Of a stretch of 64,000 nt of DNA, positions 1 to 9,242 are shown piece by piece (position 1 is the stretch's first letter; each line of letters starts with the position of its first letter). Below the pieces are notes generated by a model that was not told the origin of the DNA, ran no database searches, and was given only the letters and a program-made list of their open reading frames with translations. A program made the translations under genes and the position numbers. Source of the stretch: Alphaproteobacteria bacterium (GTDB taxonomy: Bacteria; Pseudomonadota; Alphaproteobacteria; UBA6615); the NCBI GenBank assembly GCA_002722515.1, contig PBMH01000024.1, positions 1 to 64,000 of the forward strand. The letters run 5' to 3'.

Positions 1-29
1 AGAACATTTTGTAAGAATGGAACACATCC

Positions 30-1052
30 ATGGTACCGGCGGACCCTCAACTCCTCCAGCGACTGCGCAACCGTATCTCTGCGCTTGAGCGTAGTAAAAA
101 CGGCAGCCCACGTACCAACGACAGCTTACCTTTGGGTTTATCGGCGATCGACGAACACCTTCCTTGGGGCGGCCTCACGGCGGGTGCTATCCACGAGATT
201 CTCGACGGCGACCCACCCACATCGAAACCTATCACCAAAAACGGCATTTCGAAGAGCCACGGTGCACTTAACGGCGCAATAACAGGCTTTACCGCCGCCG
301 TGGTCGGGCGCGCCCAGAAACTACGCGCGCGACCCGTCGTCTGGATCGCACCTCGCACAGGCCCTTGCGAGAGTCTATATGCGCCGGGCCTCGTCGGGTT
401 TGGTCTCGATCCCGTTGATCTTATTGCCGTACGTATCCCACCCGGCCGCGACTTCGCCGTAACGGCGCTGTGGGCCATGGAGGAGGCATTACGCGTGCCA
501 AACATCGGGCTGGTTTGCGCCGAGATCGAGGTGATCGATCTCACTGCCAGCCGCCGCCTACAACTCACCGCCGAAACCAGCGGCGGGCTTGGCCTGCTAT
601 TGCGCAGCGATACGGGCATCGTTCTACCCCCAACGGCATGCGCCAGTCGCTGGCGGATCGCCGCGCTGCCAGGCGGGCCCACCATTATCGAGGGGATCGA
701 ATATCCGAAACTACCCGGTGTCATACGCTGGCGCACCGAACTTCTGCGCGCCCGAGGCGGGCAGTCGCAAAACTGGCAATTGGAATGGAGAAATGACGGA
801 CAGGACAAATCCCAAACGGCGGGTAGTTTCGCTCTGGTTCCCCCGCTTCGCGACCGATCGCTGCCAACGGAACCTAGAACCCCGGAAGAAACGACAATTC
901 TACGCAGCGGGAACCATCGCCGGACAGCCTGCGCTAGCTATGGCCATAAACGAGGGGAGCACCGTCCGCCTGAGCGCGGTGACGGTGACCGCCCAGAAAG
1001 CAGGCCTATCCCCGGGCCAGACTCTAGTCGACGCGCGCGCGCTACTGCCTGA
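30..1052 (+). CDS. imuA: ImuA-family protein (RecA-like SOS mutagenesis accessory)
   Basis: Motifs LPLGLSAIDEHLPWGGLTAGAIHEI and GVIRWRTELLRARGG..WQLEW; directly upstream of ImuB and DnaE2. The last ~86 codons overlap imuB in another frame. Confidence 0.85.
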   Translation: MVPADPQLLQRLRNRISALERSKNGSPRTNDSLPLGLSAIDEHLPWGGLTAGAIHEILDGDPPTSKPITKNGISKSHGALNGAITGFTAAVVGRAQKLRARPVVWIAPRTGPCESLYAPGLVGFGLDPVDLIAVRIPPGRDFAVTALWAMEEALRVPNIGLVCAEIEVIDLTASRRLQLTAETSGGLGLLLRSDTGIVLPPTACASRWRIAALPGGPTIIEGIEYPKLPGVIRWRTELLRARGGQSQNWQLEWRNDGQDKSQTAGSFALVPPLRDRSLPTEPRTPEETTILRSGNHRRTACASYGHKRGEHRPPERGDGDRPESRPIPGPDSSRRARATA

Positions 1053-2475
1053 TGTTGCTGTACATGACGGCGATCCAGCCGGTGACAACTCGACCTTGGA
1101 GCAGATAGCCGTTTGGTGCACCCGCTACACGCCGTGGGCGGCCCCATCAGGTCTGGAACCCGGCGGTGCGGCGGGCATCTGGCTGGACATATCGGGCTGC
1201 GCTCACCTATTCGGCGGTGAGGCCGCAGTGCTGGACAACATAATCGACCGTTTAGCGGCAATAGGCTATACCACTCGGGCAGGCCTCACTGATACAGCTG
1301 GCGCATCATGGGCAGCAGCCCGGTTTGGTCAGCCCGACAGGGCGCGCCGCGTGATTATCGCGCCTGGGGAACACTCCACCCAGCTCGCGCCCCTTCCCAA
1401 CGCTGCACTCCGCCTACCGTCGGATATCCTAGATGGGCTCGAGCGGCTCGGCCTTCGTAAGATCGGCGACTTAATAACGATCCCACGCGCCGGACTTAAC
1501 CGCCGATTTGGTGAACTGCCCGCCCGCCGCCTGGATCAGGCCCTGGGACGGATCGATGAACCGATCTCGCCCCGCGCACCCGCACCGGTCTGGAAGTTAC
1601 GCACTGCATTTGCCGAGGCCCTTGGTCGCGAGGAAGATATCGCTGCAGCCGCCCGTAACCTGACCGAGGCCCTGTGTAATCGTCTTGCCCGGTCAGAATG
1701 CGGCGCACGCTGGCTGGAGTTACGTCTCTACCGGGTTGGTGGACGGGTCGATACAGTCATGGCGGGTACCAGCCAGGCAAGCCACGATCCTGACCACCTG
1801 GCGCGGCTACTTGTCGAACAGCTCGAGCACCTGACCACCCCCACCACATCCGCGCCCGATTCCCTAAGCGCCGCTAGCGAGACTATGGTTGAAACCCTAA
1901 CCCTAGCCGCCACGGTGACCGAGCCCTTGCATAAGGTTCAGACCCGACTGTTCGAGAGCCAGGACAACTATTGTGATGTGCTAGAACGCCTCGTCGACCG
2001 GCTAGCCACGCGTCTTGGCCCCGATAGTGTAGTACGTTTTTATCCCTGCGACACACATCTGCCCGAGCGGGTGCAGAGAGGTGAATCGGCCCTAGTCGTA
2101 CCACCGGTCACGGATAGAAATTGGCAGCCGCCTCAGCCCCGGCCGCCTCGCCTGCTCTCTAGGCCCGAACAGATCGAAGCCGTGACCTCTGTTCCCGACG
2201 ATCCACCGATGCTGTTCCGTTGGCGCGGTAGGGCTCACCGGGTGGTCTGTGCCGAAGGCCCCGAGCGGATCGCACACGAATGGTGGCGACAGCCGGATAC
2301 AAAAGGTGACATCACAACAACGGTCCTAGACTGGACCACCCGCGACTATTATCGCGTCGAGGACGCTGACGGTCGTCGGTTCTGGCTTTATCGCGAAGGC
2401 TTCTATGGTCGTCTCGAAGCAGACGATGCCGCGGATAAAGCCTCGCGCTGGTTCCTGCACGGACTGTTCGGATGA
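793..2475 (+). CDS. imuB: ImuB, Y-family DNA polymerase-like protein
   Basis: ORF 589..2475; internal ATG at 793 (MTDRTNPKRRVVSLWFPRFATDR) is the likely start; PGQTLVDARALLPD and LDISGCAHLFGGE motifs typical of ImuB. Confidence 0.9.
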   Translation: MTDRTNPKRRVVSLWFPRFATDRCQRNLEPRKKRQFYAAGTIAGQPALAMAINEGSTVRLSAVTVTAQKAGLSPGQTLVDARALLPDVAVHDGDPAGDNSTLEQIAVWCTRYTPWAAPSGLEPGGAAGIWLDISGCAHLFGGEAAVLDNIIDRLAAIGYTTRAGLTDTAGASWAAARFGQPDRARRVIIAPGEHSTQLAPLPNAALRLPSDILDGLERLGLRKIGDLITIPRAGLNRRFGELPARRLDQALGRIDEPISPRAPAPVWKLRTAFAEALGREEDIAAAARNLTEALCNRLARSECGARWLELRLYRVGGRVDTVMAGTSQASHDPDHLARLLVEQLEHLTTPTTSAPDSLSAASETMVETLTLAATVTEPLHKVQTRLFESQDNYCDVLERLVDRLATRLGPDSVVRFYPCDTHLPERVQRGESALVVPPVTDRNWQPPQPRPPRLLSRPEQIEAVTSVPDDPPMLFRWRGRAHRVVCAEGPERIAHEWWRQPDTKGDITTTVLDWTTRDYYRVEDADGRRFWLYREGFYGRLEADDAADKASRWFLHGLFG

Positions 2476-5400
2476 CCACACCAGAATATGTCGAACTGCA
2501 AGTGACCAGTAACTTCACATTCCTAGAGGGGGCCGCTCATCCCGAGGAACTAACCGAGCGGGCCGCCGAACTAGGCCATTCTGCCCTCGCCATCACCGAC
2601 CGCAACACACTTGCCGGAATCGTGCGTGGGCATCTGGGAGCAAAACGGGCCGGAATCCGAGTAATCGTTGGAGTGCGGCTGGATTTCATTGATGCAAGCC
2701 CGTCCCTACTGTGCCTGCCGACTGATAAGGCGGCCTATTCGCGCCTGTCGCAACTACTGACCCTAGGCAAACGCCGTACAGAAAAGTCCCAATGCCACTT
2801 GAGAATCGACGATCTAATCAATCCAAACGGTGTATTTTTGCGTGGTGCAGGACAAATCCTCATCACCCTCCCGCCAGACAACATAACAGAAAATTCGATT
2901 AGCAATTTAACTATATTTTTGAACATTTTATCAAGTAAACTTAAATCCGAAAATTATCTTGCAGTGAGTCACCTCTACCGGGGCGACGACACACGACGGA
3001 TAGCCCAACTCGCCACCATCGCCGAAACCTGCGTCACGCCACTCGTGGCCAGCAATGACGTACGCTATCACACGGTCGGTCGGCGCGCGTTAGCCGACGT
3101 CGTAACCTGTATCCGTGAGCGCTGCACTATCGACAATGCGGGCCACCGACTAACGATAAACGCTGAGCGCCACCTAAAATCCGCAGCCGAGATGGCGCGG
3201 TTATTCCGCGATTACCCAGACGCGATCGCCCGCACGAGCAAAATCGCCGCCAGATGCCAGTTTTCTCTAGACGAACTACGCTACGAATACCCCGCCGAGG
3301 CGGTTGTCGCCGGACGCACCCCGGATGCTGAACTAGCGCGGCTCACCTGGCGCGGCGCAGCGGAGCGTTATCCCAACGGTATCTCGACGAAAGTCCGCAC
3401 CCTGCTTAAGCATGAACTCAGTCTAATCGCCGAGCTACGTTACGCTGCTTACTTCCTGACTGTGCACGACATCATACGCTTCGCCCGCTCACGAAACATC
3501 CTCTGCCAAGGACGCGGCTCCGCAGCAAACTCTGCAGTCTGCTTCTGTTTGAATATAACAGCAGTGGACCCGGATAGACTTGATCTGCTGTTCGAACGCT
3601 TCATCTCCGCCGAGCGCAGCGAACCACCTGATATCGACGTGGACTTCGAACATGAGCGCCGTGAGGAGGTTATCCAATACATTTACACCAAATACGGCAG
3701 AGATCGCGCTGGGCTAGCCGCTACGGTGATCAGCTACCGCTCACGCTCGGCTCTGCGTGAGGTAGGTAAGGTTCTGGGTATGACAGAGGACACGGTGGCC
3801 GCACTGTCCGGACAGGTCTGGGGTTGGTCCAACGAAGGGGTACCGGACGATGTAGTAAGCTCGCTGGGTCTCGATCCACGCGATAACCGGTTAACCCTTT
3901 TGCTCCGCCTAACCTGCGAACTAATTGGCTTTCCCCGACACCTATCCCAACATGTCGGCGGCTTCGTCATCACCCGCAATCGATTAGACGCGATGGTGCC
4001 TATAGAAAACGCCGCGATGGACAATCGTTCGGTGATCGAGTGGGACAAGGACGATCTTGATGCGCTTGGAATCCTGAAGATCGATGTGCTCGCACTGGGC
4101 ATGCTGACCTGTATCCGCAAGGCCTTCAAACTGTTGGCCGACCATTATGACCGTCCGCTCACGCTCGAGAATGTGCCGCCAGAAGATACCGCGGTCTACG
4201 ACATGCTAAGCAGAGCAGACTCCTTAGGTGTATTTCAGTTGGAGAGCAGGGCCCAGATGGCCTTCCTGCCCCGCATGAAGCCGCGTAACTTCTATGACTT
4301 AGTGATCGAGGTCGCAATAATCCGCCCCGGTCCGATACAGGGGGACATGGTACACCCCTATATCCGCCGACGCGAAGGGCTTGAAACAGTCACCTACCCC
4401 TCTCAGGAACTCGAAGAGGTGCTAGGCAAAACCCTCGGTGTTCCTCTGTTCCAGGAACAGGCGATGAAGATCGCCATCACGGCTGCCGGCTTCACCCCCG
4501 GCGAAGCTGACCAGCTTCGTCGCGCAATGGCGACCTTCCGCAAGACCGGAACAATCCATACCTTTCATACCAAGATGGTCGACGGGATGACCGAACGCGG
4601 TTACGAGCGCAGCTTCGCAGAGAACTGTTTCCGTCAGATTGAAGGGTTCGGCGAATATGGTTTCCCTGAGAGCCATGCTGCCTCCTTCGCACTGCTCGTC
4701 TATGTCTCATCCTGGCTCAAGTGCCACTACCCAGATGTTTTCGCCACAGCCCTACTCAACAGCCAGCCGATGGGCTTCTATGCGCCAGCCCAGATCGTGC
4801 GCGACGCAAGCGAGCATGACGTCACAGTGCGCGGCCCCGACGTGAACCACTCCCTGTGGGACAATCGACTGGAACCGTTAATAGACGAACCAAATCATTC
4901 TCAGCCTATCGAAGGACGAAGTGGTGTATCCCCGTGCTCTTACAAGCTCTGCGCAAATCCCAATGAAGATGGCCCTACAAAACTGACCCACGCTCTTCGC
5001 CTCGGTTACCGACAGATAAAGTCGTTCAACCGCGAGGCGGCTAATATTATTGCGGAAGCACGTCCAGAGAAGGGCTATGTCTCGGTGGAGGATGTTTGGC
5101 GCCGCACTAATATCAACACCGCCGCGCTCGTAGCAGTTGCCGAGGCAGACGGGTTCGATTCCCTCGGGCTATCACGGCGCGAGGCGCTTTGGGCGATCCG
5201 GGCCCTCGGACATAATGGTAGCGAAACCGCCACAGCACTCCCCCTGTTCGCCGCAGCCGAGGCTCGTGATGCGATTCCTGAGGCAGCTATAGAGCTACCC
5301 GACGAGACCGCCGGCGAGATCGTCACCAACGACTACGGCGCGATCCGCATGTCCCTGAAGTATCACCCGGTGGAACTGTTACGCACGGAGCTCAACGCAA

Positions 5401-5885
5401 TGCAGGCTTTACCAGCCCGCGAGTTGCGTGAACGGCCCAACAACCAGAATCTAACTACGGCAGGCCTGATCCTAGTACGCCAACGACCGAGTACCGCCAG
5501 GGGCGTAGTCTTCCTGACCCTAGAGGACGAGACCGGTATCGCCAACATCATCGTTCGGCCCGATATATTCGAGAAATTCCGCAAGGTGATACTGTCGTCG
5601 AGATTTGTGAAGGTCAAAGGCAAACTACAACGTGAGGGGATTGTTACTCACCTGATCGCCGAGGAGGTTACCGACCTATCGGGCCAACTCGACGTGCTCG
5701 GTGATGGCAACACAAGCTGCCCGCCTGTATTTGACGATAATTGTGCCGGCATCAACGAAATTGAATACGGCACCCAGGTTTTCCCACGCGAGTTGCCGCA
5801 AAGCGGTCGCAAACTCGTTAAGCCGTCTCTGTGGCGCCAACAACGCAACAAGTACATCAACATTAAGTCACGGGATTTTCAGTAA
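2472..5885 (+). CDS. dnaE2: Error-prone DNA polymerase III alpha subunit DnaE2
   Basis: YVELQVTSNFTFLEGAAHPEEL, CQGRGSAANSAVCFCL, EPPDIDVDFEHERREEVIQYIY, IRPGPIQGDMVHPYIRRR; ATGA overlap with imuB. Confidence 0.95.
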   Translation: MTTPEYVELQVTSNFTFLEGAAHPEELTERAAELGHSALAITDRNTLAGIVRGHLGAKRAGIRVIVGVRLDFIDASPSLLCLPTDKAAYSRLSQLLTLGKRRTEKSQCHLRIDDLINPNGVFLRGAGQILITLPPDNITENSISNLTIFLNILSSKLKSENYLAVSHLYRGDDTRRIAQLATIAETCVTPLVASNDVRYHTVGRRALADVVTCIRERCTIDNAGHRLTINAERHLKSAAEMARLFRDYPDAIARTSKIAARCQFSLDELRYEYPAEAVVAGRTPDAELARLTWRGAAERYPNGISTKVRTLLKHELSLIAELRYAAYFLTVHDIIRFARSRNILCQGRGSAANSAVCFCLNITAVDPDRLDLLFERFISAERSEPPDIDVDFEHERREEVIQYIYTKYGRDRAGLAATVISYRSRSALREVGKVLGMTEDTVAALSGQVWGWSNEGVPDDVVSSLGLDPRDNRLTLLLRLTCELIGFPRHLSQHVGGFVITRNRLDAMVPIENAAMDNRSVIEWDKDDLDALGILKIDVLALGMLTCIRKAFKLLADHYDRPLTLENVPPEDTAVYDMLSRADSLGVFQLESRAQMAFLPRMKPRNFYDLVIEVAIIRPGPIQGDMVHPYIRRREGLETVTYPSQELEEVLGKTLGVPLFQEQAMKIAITAAGFTPGEADQLRRAMATFRKTGTIHTFHTKMVDGMTERGYERSFAENCFRQIEGFGEYGFPESHAASFALLVYVSSWLKCHYPDVFATALLNSQPMGFYAPAQIVRDASEHDVTVRGPDVNHSLWDNRLEPLIDEPNHSQPIEGRSGVSPCSYKLCANPNEDGPTKLTHALRLGYRQIKSFNREAANIIAEARPEKGYVSVEDVWRRTNINTAALVAVAEADGFDSLGLSRREALWAIRALGHNGSETATALPLFAAAEARDAIPEAAIELPDETAGEIVTNDYGAIRMSLKYHPVELLRTELNAMQALPARELRERPNNQNLTTAGLILVRQRPSTARGVVFLTLEDETGIANIIVRPDIFEKFRKVILSSRFVKVKGKLQREGIVTHLIAEEVTDLSGQLDVLGDGNTSCPPVFDDNCAGINEIEYGTQVFPRELPQSGRKLVKPSLWRQQRNKYINIKSRDFQ

Positions 5886-6017
5886 ACGGTGCCGCGCCGC
5901 GCATAGAATGCCCAATGTATAATAACTATATAAAGAACATGGATGTTCGCCTTCATATCACGCCGGGTTCGGAACATCTCTTGCTCGCATTAAACCAAAT
6001 TCGAAGGACGAAGCGCC

Positions 6018-6953
6018 ATGGATCTTCATCCCCAAATTCTCAAAGCCATCGCCATGATGGCGGGGATCAGCTTTCCTGATCTTTCACCCGGCGAAGCTCG
6101 CGCGACGCTACGCGAAAAGGTTGCTCTCCTAAACCAGACACCCCCACCTCTGCGCCGGGTACTGGATTTATATCCTGCCGGCCCCGGCGGCCCAGTACCG
6201 CTCCGCGTGTATGTCCCCTTAACGGCGCCAGATAACCAACTGCTGCCGGTAGTGGTCTATTTCCATGGTGGTGGATGGACCATCGGCAGTCACGATACAG
6301 TAGAGCCCCAATGCCGATATATGGCTAACGCCGCTCGGGCCATCTTTGTATCTGTGGAATATAGGTTAGCGCCCGAACATAAATTTCCTGCTGCGTTCGA
6401 CGACTGCCAATGGGCGGTACGATGGGTTCACGAAAATGCTGAAGAAATCGGTGCGGACCCTGCCCGCATCGCCATCGCAGGCGACAGTGCCGGTGGCAAT
6501 CTAACAGCCGTCACCGCCCAGCAGCTGCGCGATTCTGGACCGGAACTCTGTGCACAGATACTCATCTGCCCAATCACCAACTTGATCTTCGACACACCTT
6601 CGTATGTGGAGAATGCCGACGGCCCGGTCCTTACGCGGCGTATGCAGGAGAAGTGGGTAGAAAATTATCTCGACGACCCGGCCTTACGCTCAGATCCACG
6701 CGTTTCCCCACAACAGGCAACCAATTTTTCAGGGCTACCGCCGGCGACGGTGATCACTGCTAGCCACGATCCACTGCGCGATGAGGGGATTGCCTATGCC
6801 GAATGCCTCTCCAATGCTGGCGTGTCAGTACGTCACCGCAACTGGGAAGGCTATCCACACCTCTTTCCAAGCATGGGTGGCTATGTCGACGCTGCGTTCG
6901 AGGCCCTCGACTTTGCGGCTAAAGGACTGAACGATGCCTTCTATCCCGAATAG
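6018..6953 (+). CDS. Alpha/beta hydrolase (HSL-type esterase/lipase)
   Basis: HGGGW oxyanion motif and GDSAGG nucleophile motif; downstream D and H residues present. Confidence 0.9.
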   Translation: MDLHPQILKAIAMMAGISFPDLSPGEARATLREKVALLNQTPPPLRRVLDLYPAGPGGPVPLRVYVPLTAPDNQLLPVVVYFHGGGWTIGSHDTVEPQCRYMANAARAIFVSVEYRLAPEHKFPAAFDDCQWAVRWVHENAEEIGADPARIAIAGDSAGGNLTAVTAQQLRDSGPELCAQILICPITNLIFDTPSYVENADGPVLTRRMQEKWVENYLDDPALRSDPRVSPQQATNFSGLPPATVITASHDPLRDEGIAYAECLSNAGVSVRHRNWEGYPHLFPSMGGYVDAAFEALDFAAKGLNDAFYPE

Positions 6954-7147
6954 CTCTTAAAACAGTAAACGAACTATTGCTCCGGCTAACAGCACCGCGC
7001 TGGTGTTGATTTTCGAGGCCTAACGCAAACATAGAAATTTTGTTACCGCCCTGATCCTGTGCGCCTGACATCGCTTGCGGGCACCGAGGGCGAAAGCTAC
7101 ATTCCCGAACTTCGCGTTCCGACAGCACTACAAAAAAAGGCAGTGAA

Positions 7148-8152
7148 ATGGAATTTCACGACGGTTTTATCGAAGCGGTCGGCAATACACCGCTGATCAA
7201 ATTACACCGGGCCTCAGAAGAAACCGGTTGCACAATTCTAGGCAAGGCTGAATTTCTTAATCCTGCGGGTTCAGTAAAGGATCGCGCTGCGCTCGCCATC
7301 GTCCGGGACGCCGCAGCGAAAGGCCATCTGAAACCGGGCGGTACAATCGTCGAAGGCACAGCCGGAAACACCGGAATCGGGCTCGCCCATGTGGCAAATG
7401 CTCTTGGATACCGTACGGTCATCGTCATCCCCGAGACACAGACCCAAGAGAAAAAGGATGCGCTTCGCCAAGCAGGTGCAGAGCTGATCGAGGTTCCAGC
7501 CGTTCCCTACAAGGACCCAAACAATTACATCAAGCAATCAGGAAGGCTGGCAGAGGAACTCGCTGCAAAAGAAGAGGCCGGTGCAGTCTGGGCAAACCAG
7601 TTTGATAATGTCGCTAATCGTCAGGGCCATTTCGATACTACTGGCCCTGAAATCTGGAACCAGACCGCCGGCAGTGTCGACGGTTTTATCTGCGCAGTTG
7701 GTACCGGAGGCACCCTTGCCGGAGTCGGAATGTTTCTCAAGGCAAAGAACCCAGATATTAAAATTGGCCTCGCAGACCCGATGGGTGCCGCAATCTATAA
7801 TTTCTATGCGAACGGCGAACTGAAATCGGAAGGCTCATCAATTACCGAGGGGATTGGCCAAGGCCGCATTACCGCTAACCTCGAGGGGGCTCCGGTAGAC
7901 TTCCCTTTCCAGATCCCCGACGAAGACGCGTTAAATATCATGTACGACTTGATCCGCAACGAAGGCCTTAGCCTCGGCACATCAAGCGGCATCAACGTGG
8001 CCGGCGCTATTCGTCTTGCAAAGGAGCTAGGCCCCGACCATACGATCGTCACCATCCTTTGTGATAGCGCGCACCGTTACGCCTCGAAAATATTCAACGT
8101 CTCTTTTCTAAAAGGGAAAGGTCTACCGTTCCCAGAATGGCTTGATAAGTGA
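7148..8152 (+). CDS. cysK: Cysteine synthase A
   Basis: VGNTPLIKL, PAGSVKDRAA (PLP lysine), EGTAGNTGIGLA, GTGGTLAGVG. Confidence 0.92.
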   Translation: MEFHDGFIEAVGNTPLIKLHRASEETGCTILGKAEFLNPAGSVKDRAALAIVRDAAAKGHLKPGGTIVEGTAGNTGIGLAHVANALGYRTVIVIPETQTQEKKDALRQAGAELIEVPAVPYKDPNNYIKQSGRLAEELAAKEEAGAVWANQFDNVANRQGHFDTTGPEIWNQTAGSVDGFICAVGTGGTLAGVGMFLKAKNPDIKIGLADPMGAAIYNFYANGELKSEGSSITEGIGQGRITANLEGAPVDFPFQIPDEDALNIMYDLIRNEGLSLGTSSGINVAGAIRLAKELGPDHTIVTILCDSAHRYASKIFNVSFLKGKGLPFPEWLDK

Positions 8153-8378
8153 GCAACAGAATCCACACATGGTGACTTTATCTAGAAACAGCTCGCTCGA
8201 TTACGTTAGGAGCCCAACGTCGCACTTGACGAAAAGAACTGAAACATAGTCCGCCGAGCGGTTTTCTCTCAATAGGTAGGGCCAACCGAGGATTAGCTGA
8301 AAGTTGCACCCACTCGACGAAACGCTGACTGAAACCGACTTAAATAAAACTAAATATAAAAACCTCGGGTACCTTCTT

Positions 8379-9242
8379 ATGAGCTATGAAAATGCTGCTT
8401 CCCTTGTTAACACCGAATGGGTGGCTGAGCACTTAAACGACCCGAATGCGCGTATGCTCGACTGTTCATATCACCTTGCAGCGACCGGCCGGGACGCAAA
8501 TACCGAATACAACAATGCGCATATCCCGGGAGCGCTGCATTTCGATATCGACAAAGTGTGCGATCTATCTCCAACCCCCTCACCGCACATGTTTCCCAGC
8601 GCAGAGGGTTTCGCCGCCATCGTTGGCGGAATGGGAATTGCCAACGATACGCAGGTGATTGTCTACGACGCAGATGGCCTATTTTCAGCCCCACGTGTGT
8701 GGTGGATGTTCCGGGTATTCGGACACAAGGATGTAGCAGTAATGACCGGAGGGTTCCGCAACTGGCAAGCGGAGGGCAGACCAGTGTCGGCAGAGGTACC
8801 CGTGTTCGCACCAAAACCTTTCAAAGCCCAGATGGACCACAGCAAGATTCGTTCTATCCAAGAAATCATGGCGAACCTCGATACCGGCGAGCGACTGATC
8901 CTAGACGCCCGAGCCGTGAACCGCTTCACCGGCGAATCTCCAGAGCCGCGGACCGAAGTTAAACCCGGCCGTATTCCTGGGTCATCCAATTTGCCATATA
9001 CAGAGATTATCGATGCCGAGCCCGGTACATTCCGTGACGCTGACTCTCTGCGCAAAGCATTCGACAGCGTCGGCGCCGATGGTTCGCGCGAAGTCACAAC
9101 CACCTGCGGATCGGGGATCACGGCGTGCATACTCGGGCTAGGAATGCACCTGATCGGCCGTGACAACTGGACGCTCTATGATGGTTCATGGACCGAATGG
9201 GGCAGTAACCCCAACACACCCAAAGAAAAAGGTATCGTATGA
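8379..9242 (+). CDS. sseA: 3-mercaptopyruvate sulfurtransferase (rhodanese family)
   Basis: ORF 8304..9242 (TTG at 8304); ATG at 8379 (MSYENAASLVNTEWVAEHL) more likely. Rhodanese domains, active-site loop TTCGSGITACI. Confidence 0.88.
   Translation: MSYENAASLVNTEWVAEHLNDPNARMLDCSYHLAATGRDANTEYNNAHIPGALHFDIDKVCDLSPTPSPHMFPSAEGFAAIVGGMGIANDTQVIVYDADGLFSAPRVWWMFRVFGHKDVAVMTGGFRNWQAEGRPVSAEVPVFAPKPFKAQMDHSKIRSIQEIMANLDTGERLILDARAVNRFTGESPEPRTEVKPGRIPGSSNLPYTEIIDAEPGTFRDADSLRKAFDSVGADGSREVTTTCGSGITACILGLGMHLIGRDNWTLYDGSWTEWGSNPNTPKEKGIV

Noticed and set aside
1-29. Possible SOS box upstream of imuA (GAAC ... GAAC)
   Set aside because: The GAAC half-sites at 2-5 and 20-23 are not spaced as GAAC-N7-GAAC, and the promoter is cut by the window edge.
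47-808. 253-aa minus-strand ORF opposite imuA
   Set aside because: Antisense shadow ORF in GC-rich coding DNA; R/S/P-rich and no recognisable domain, while imuA is well supported.
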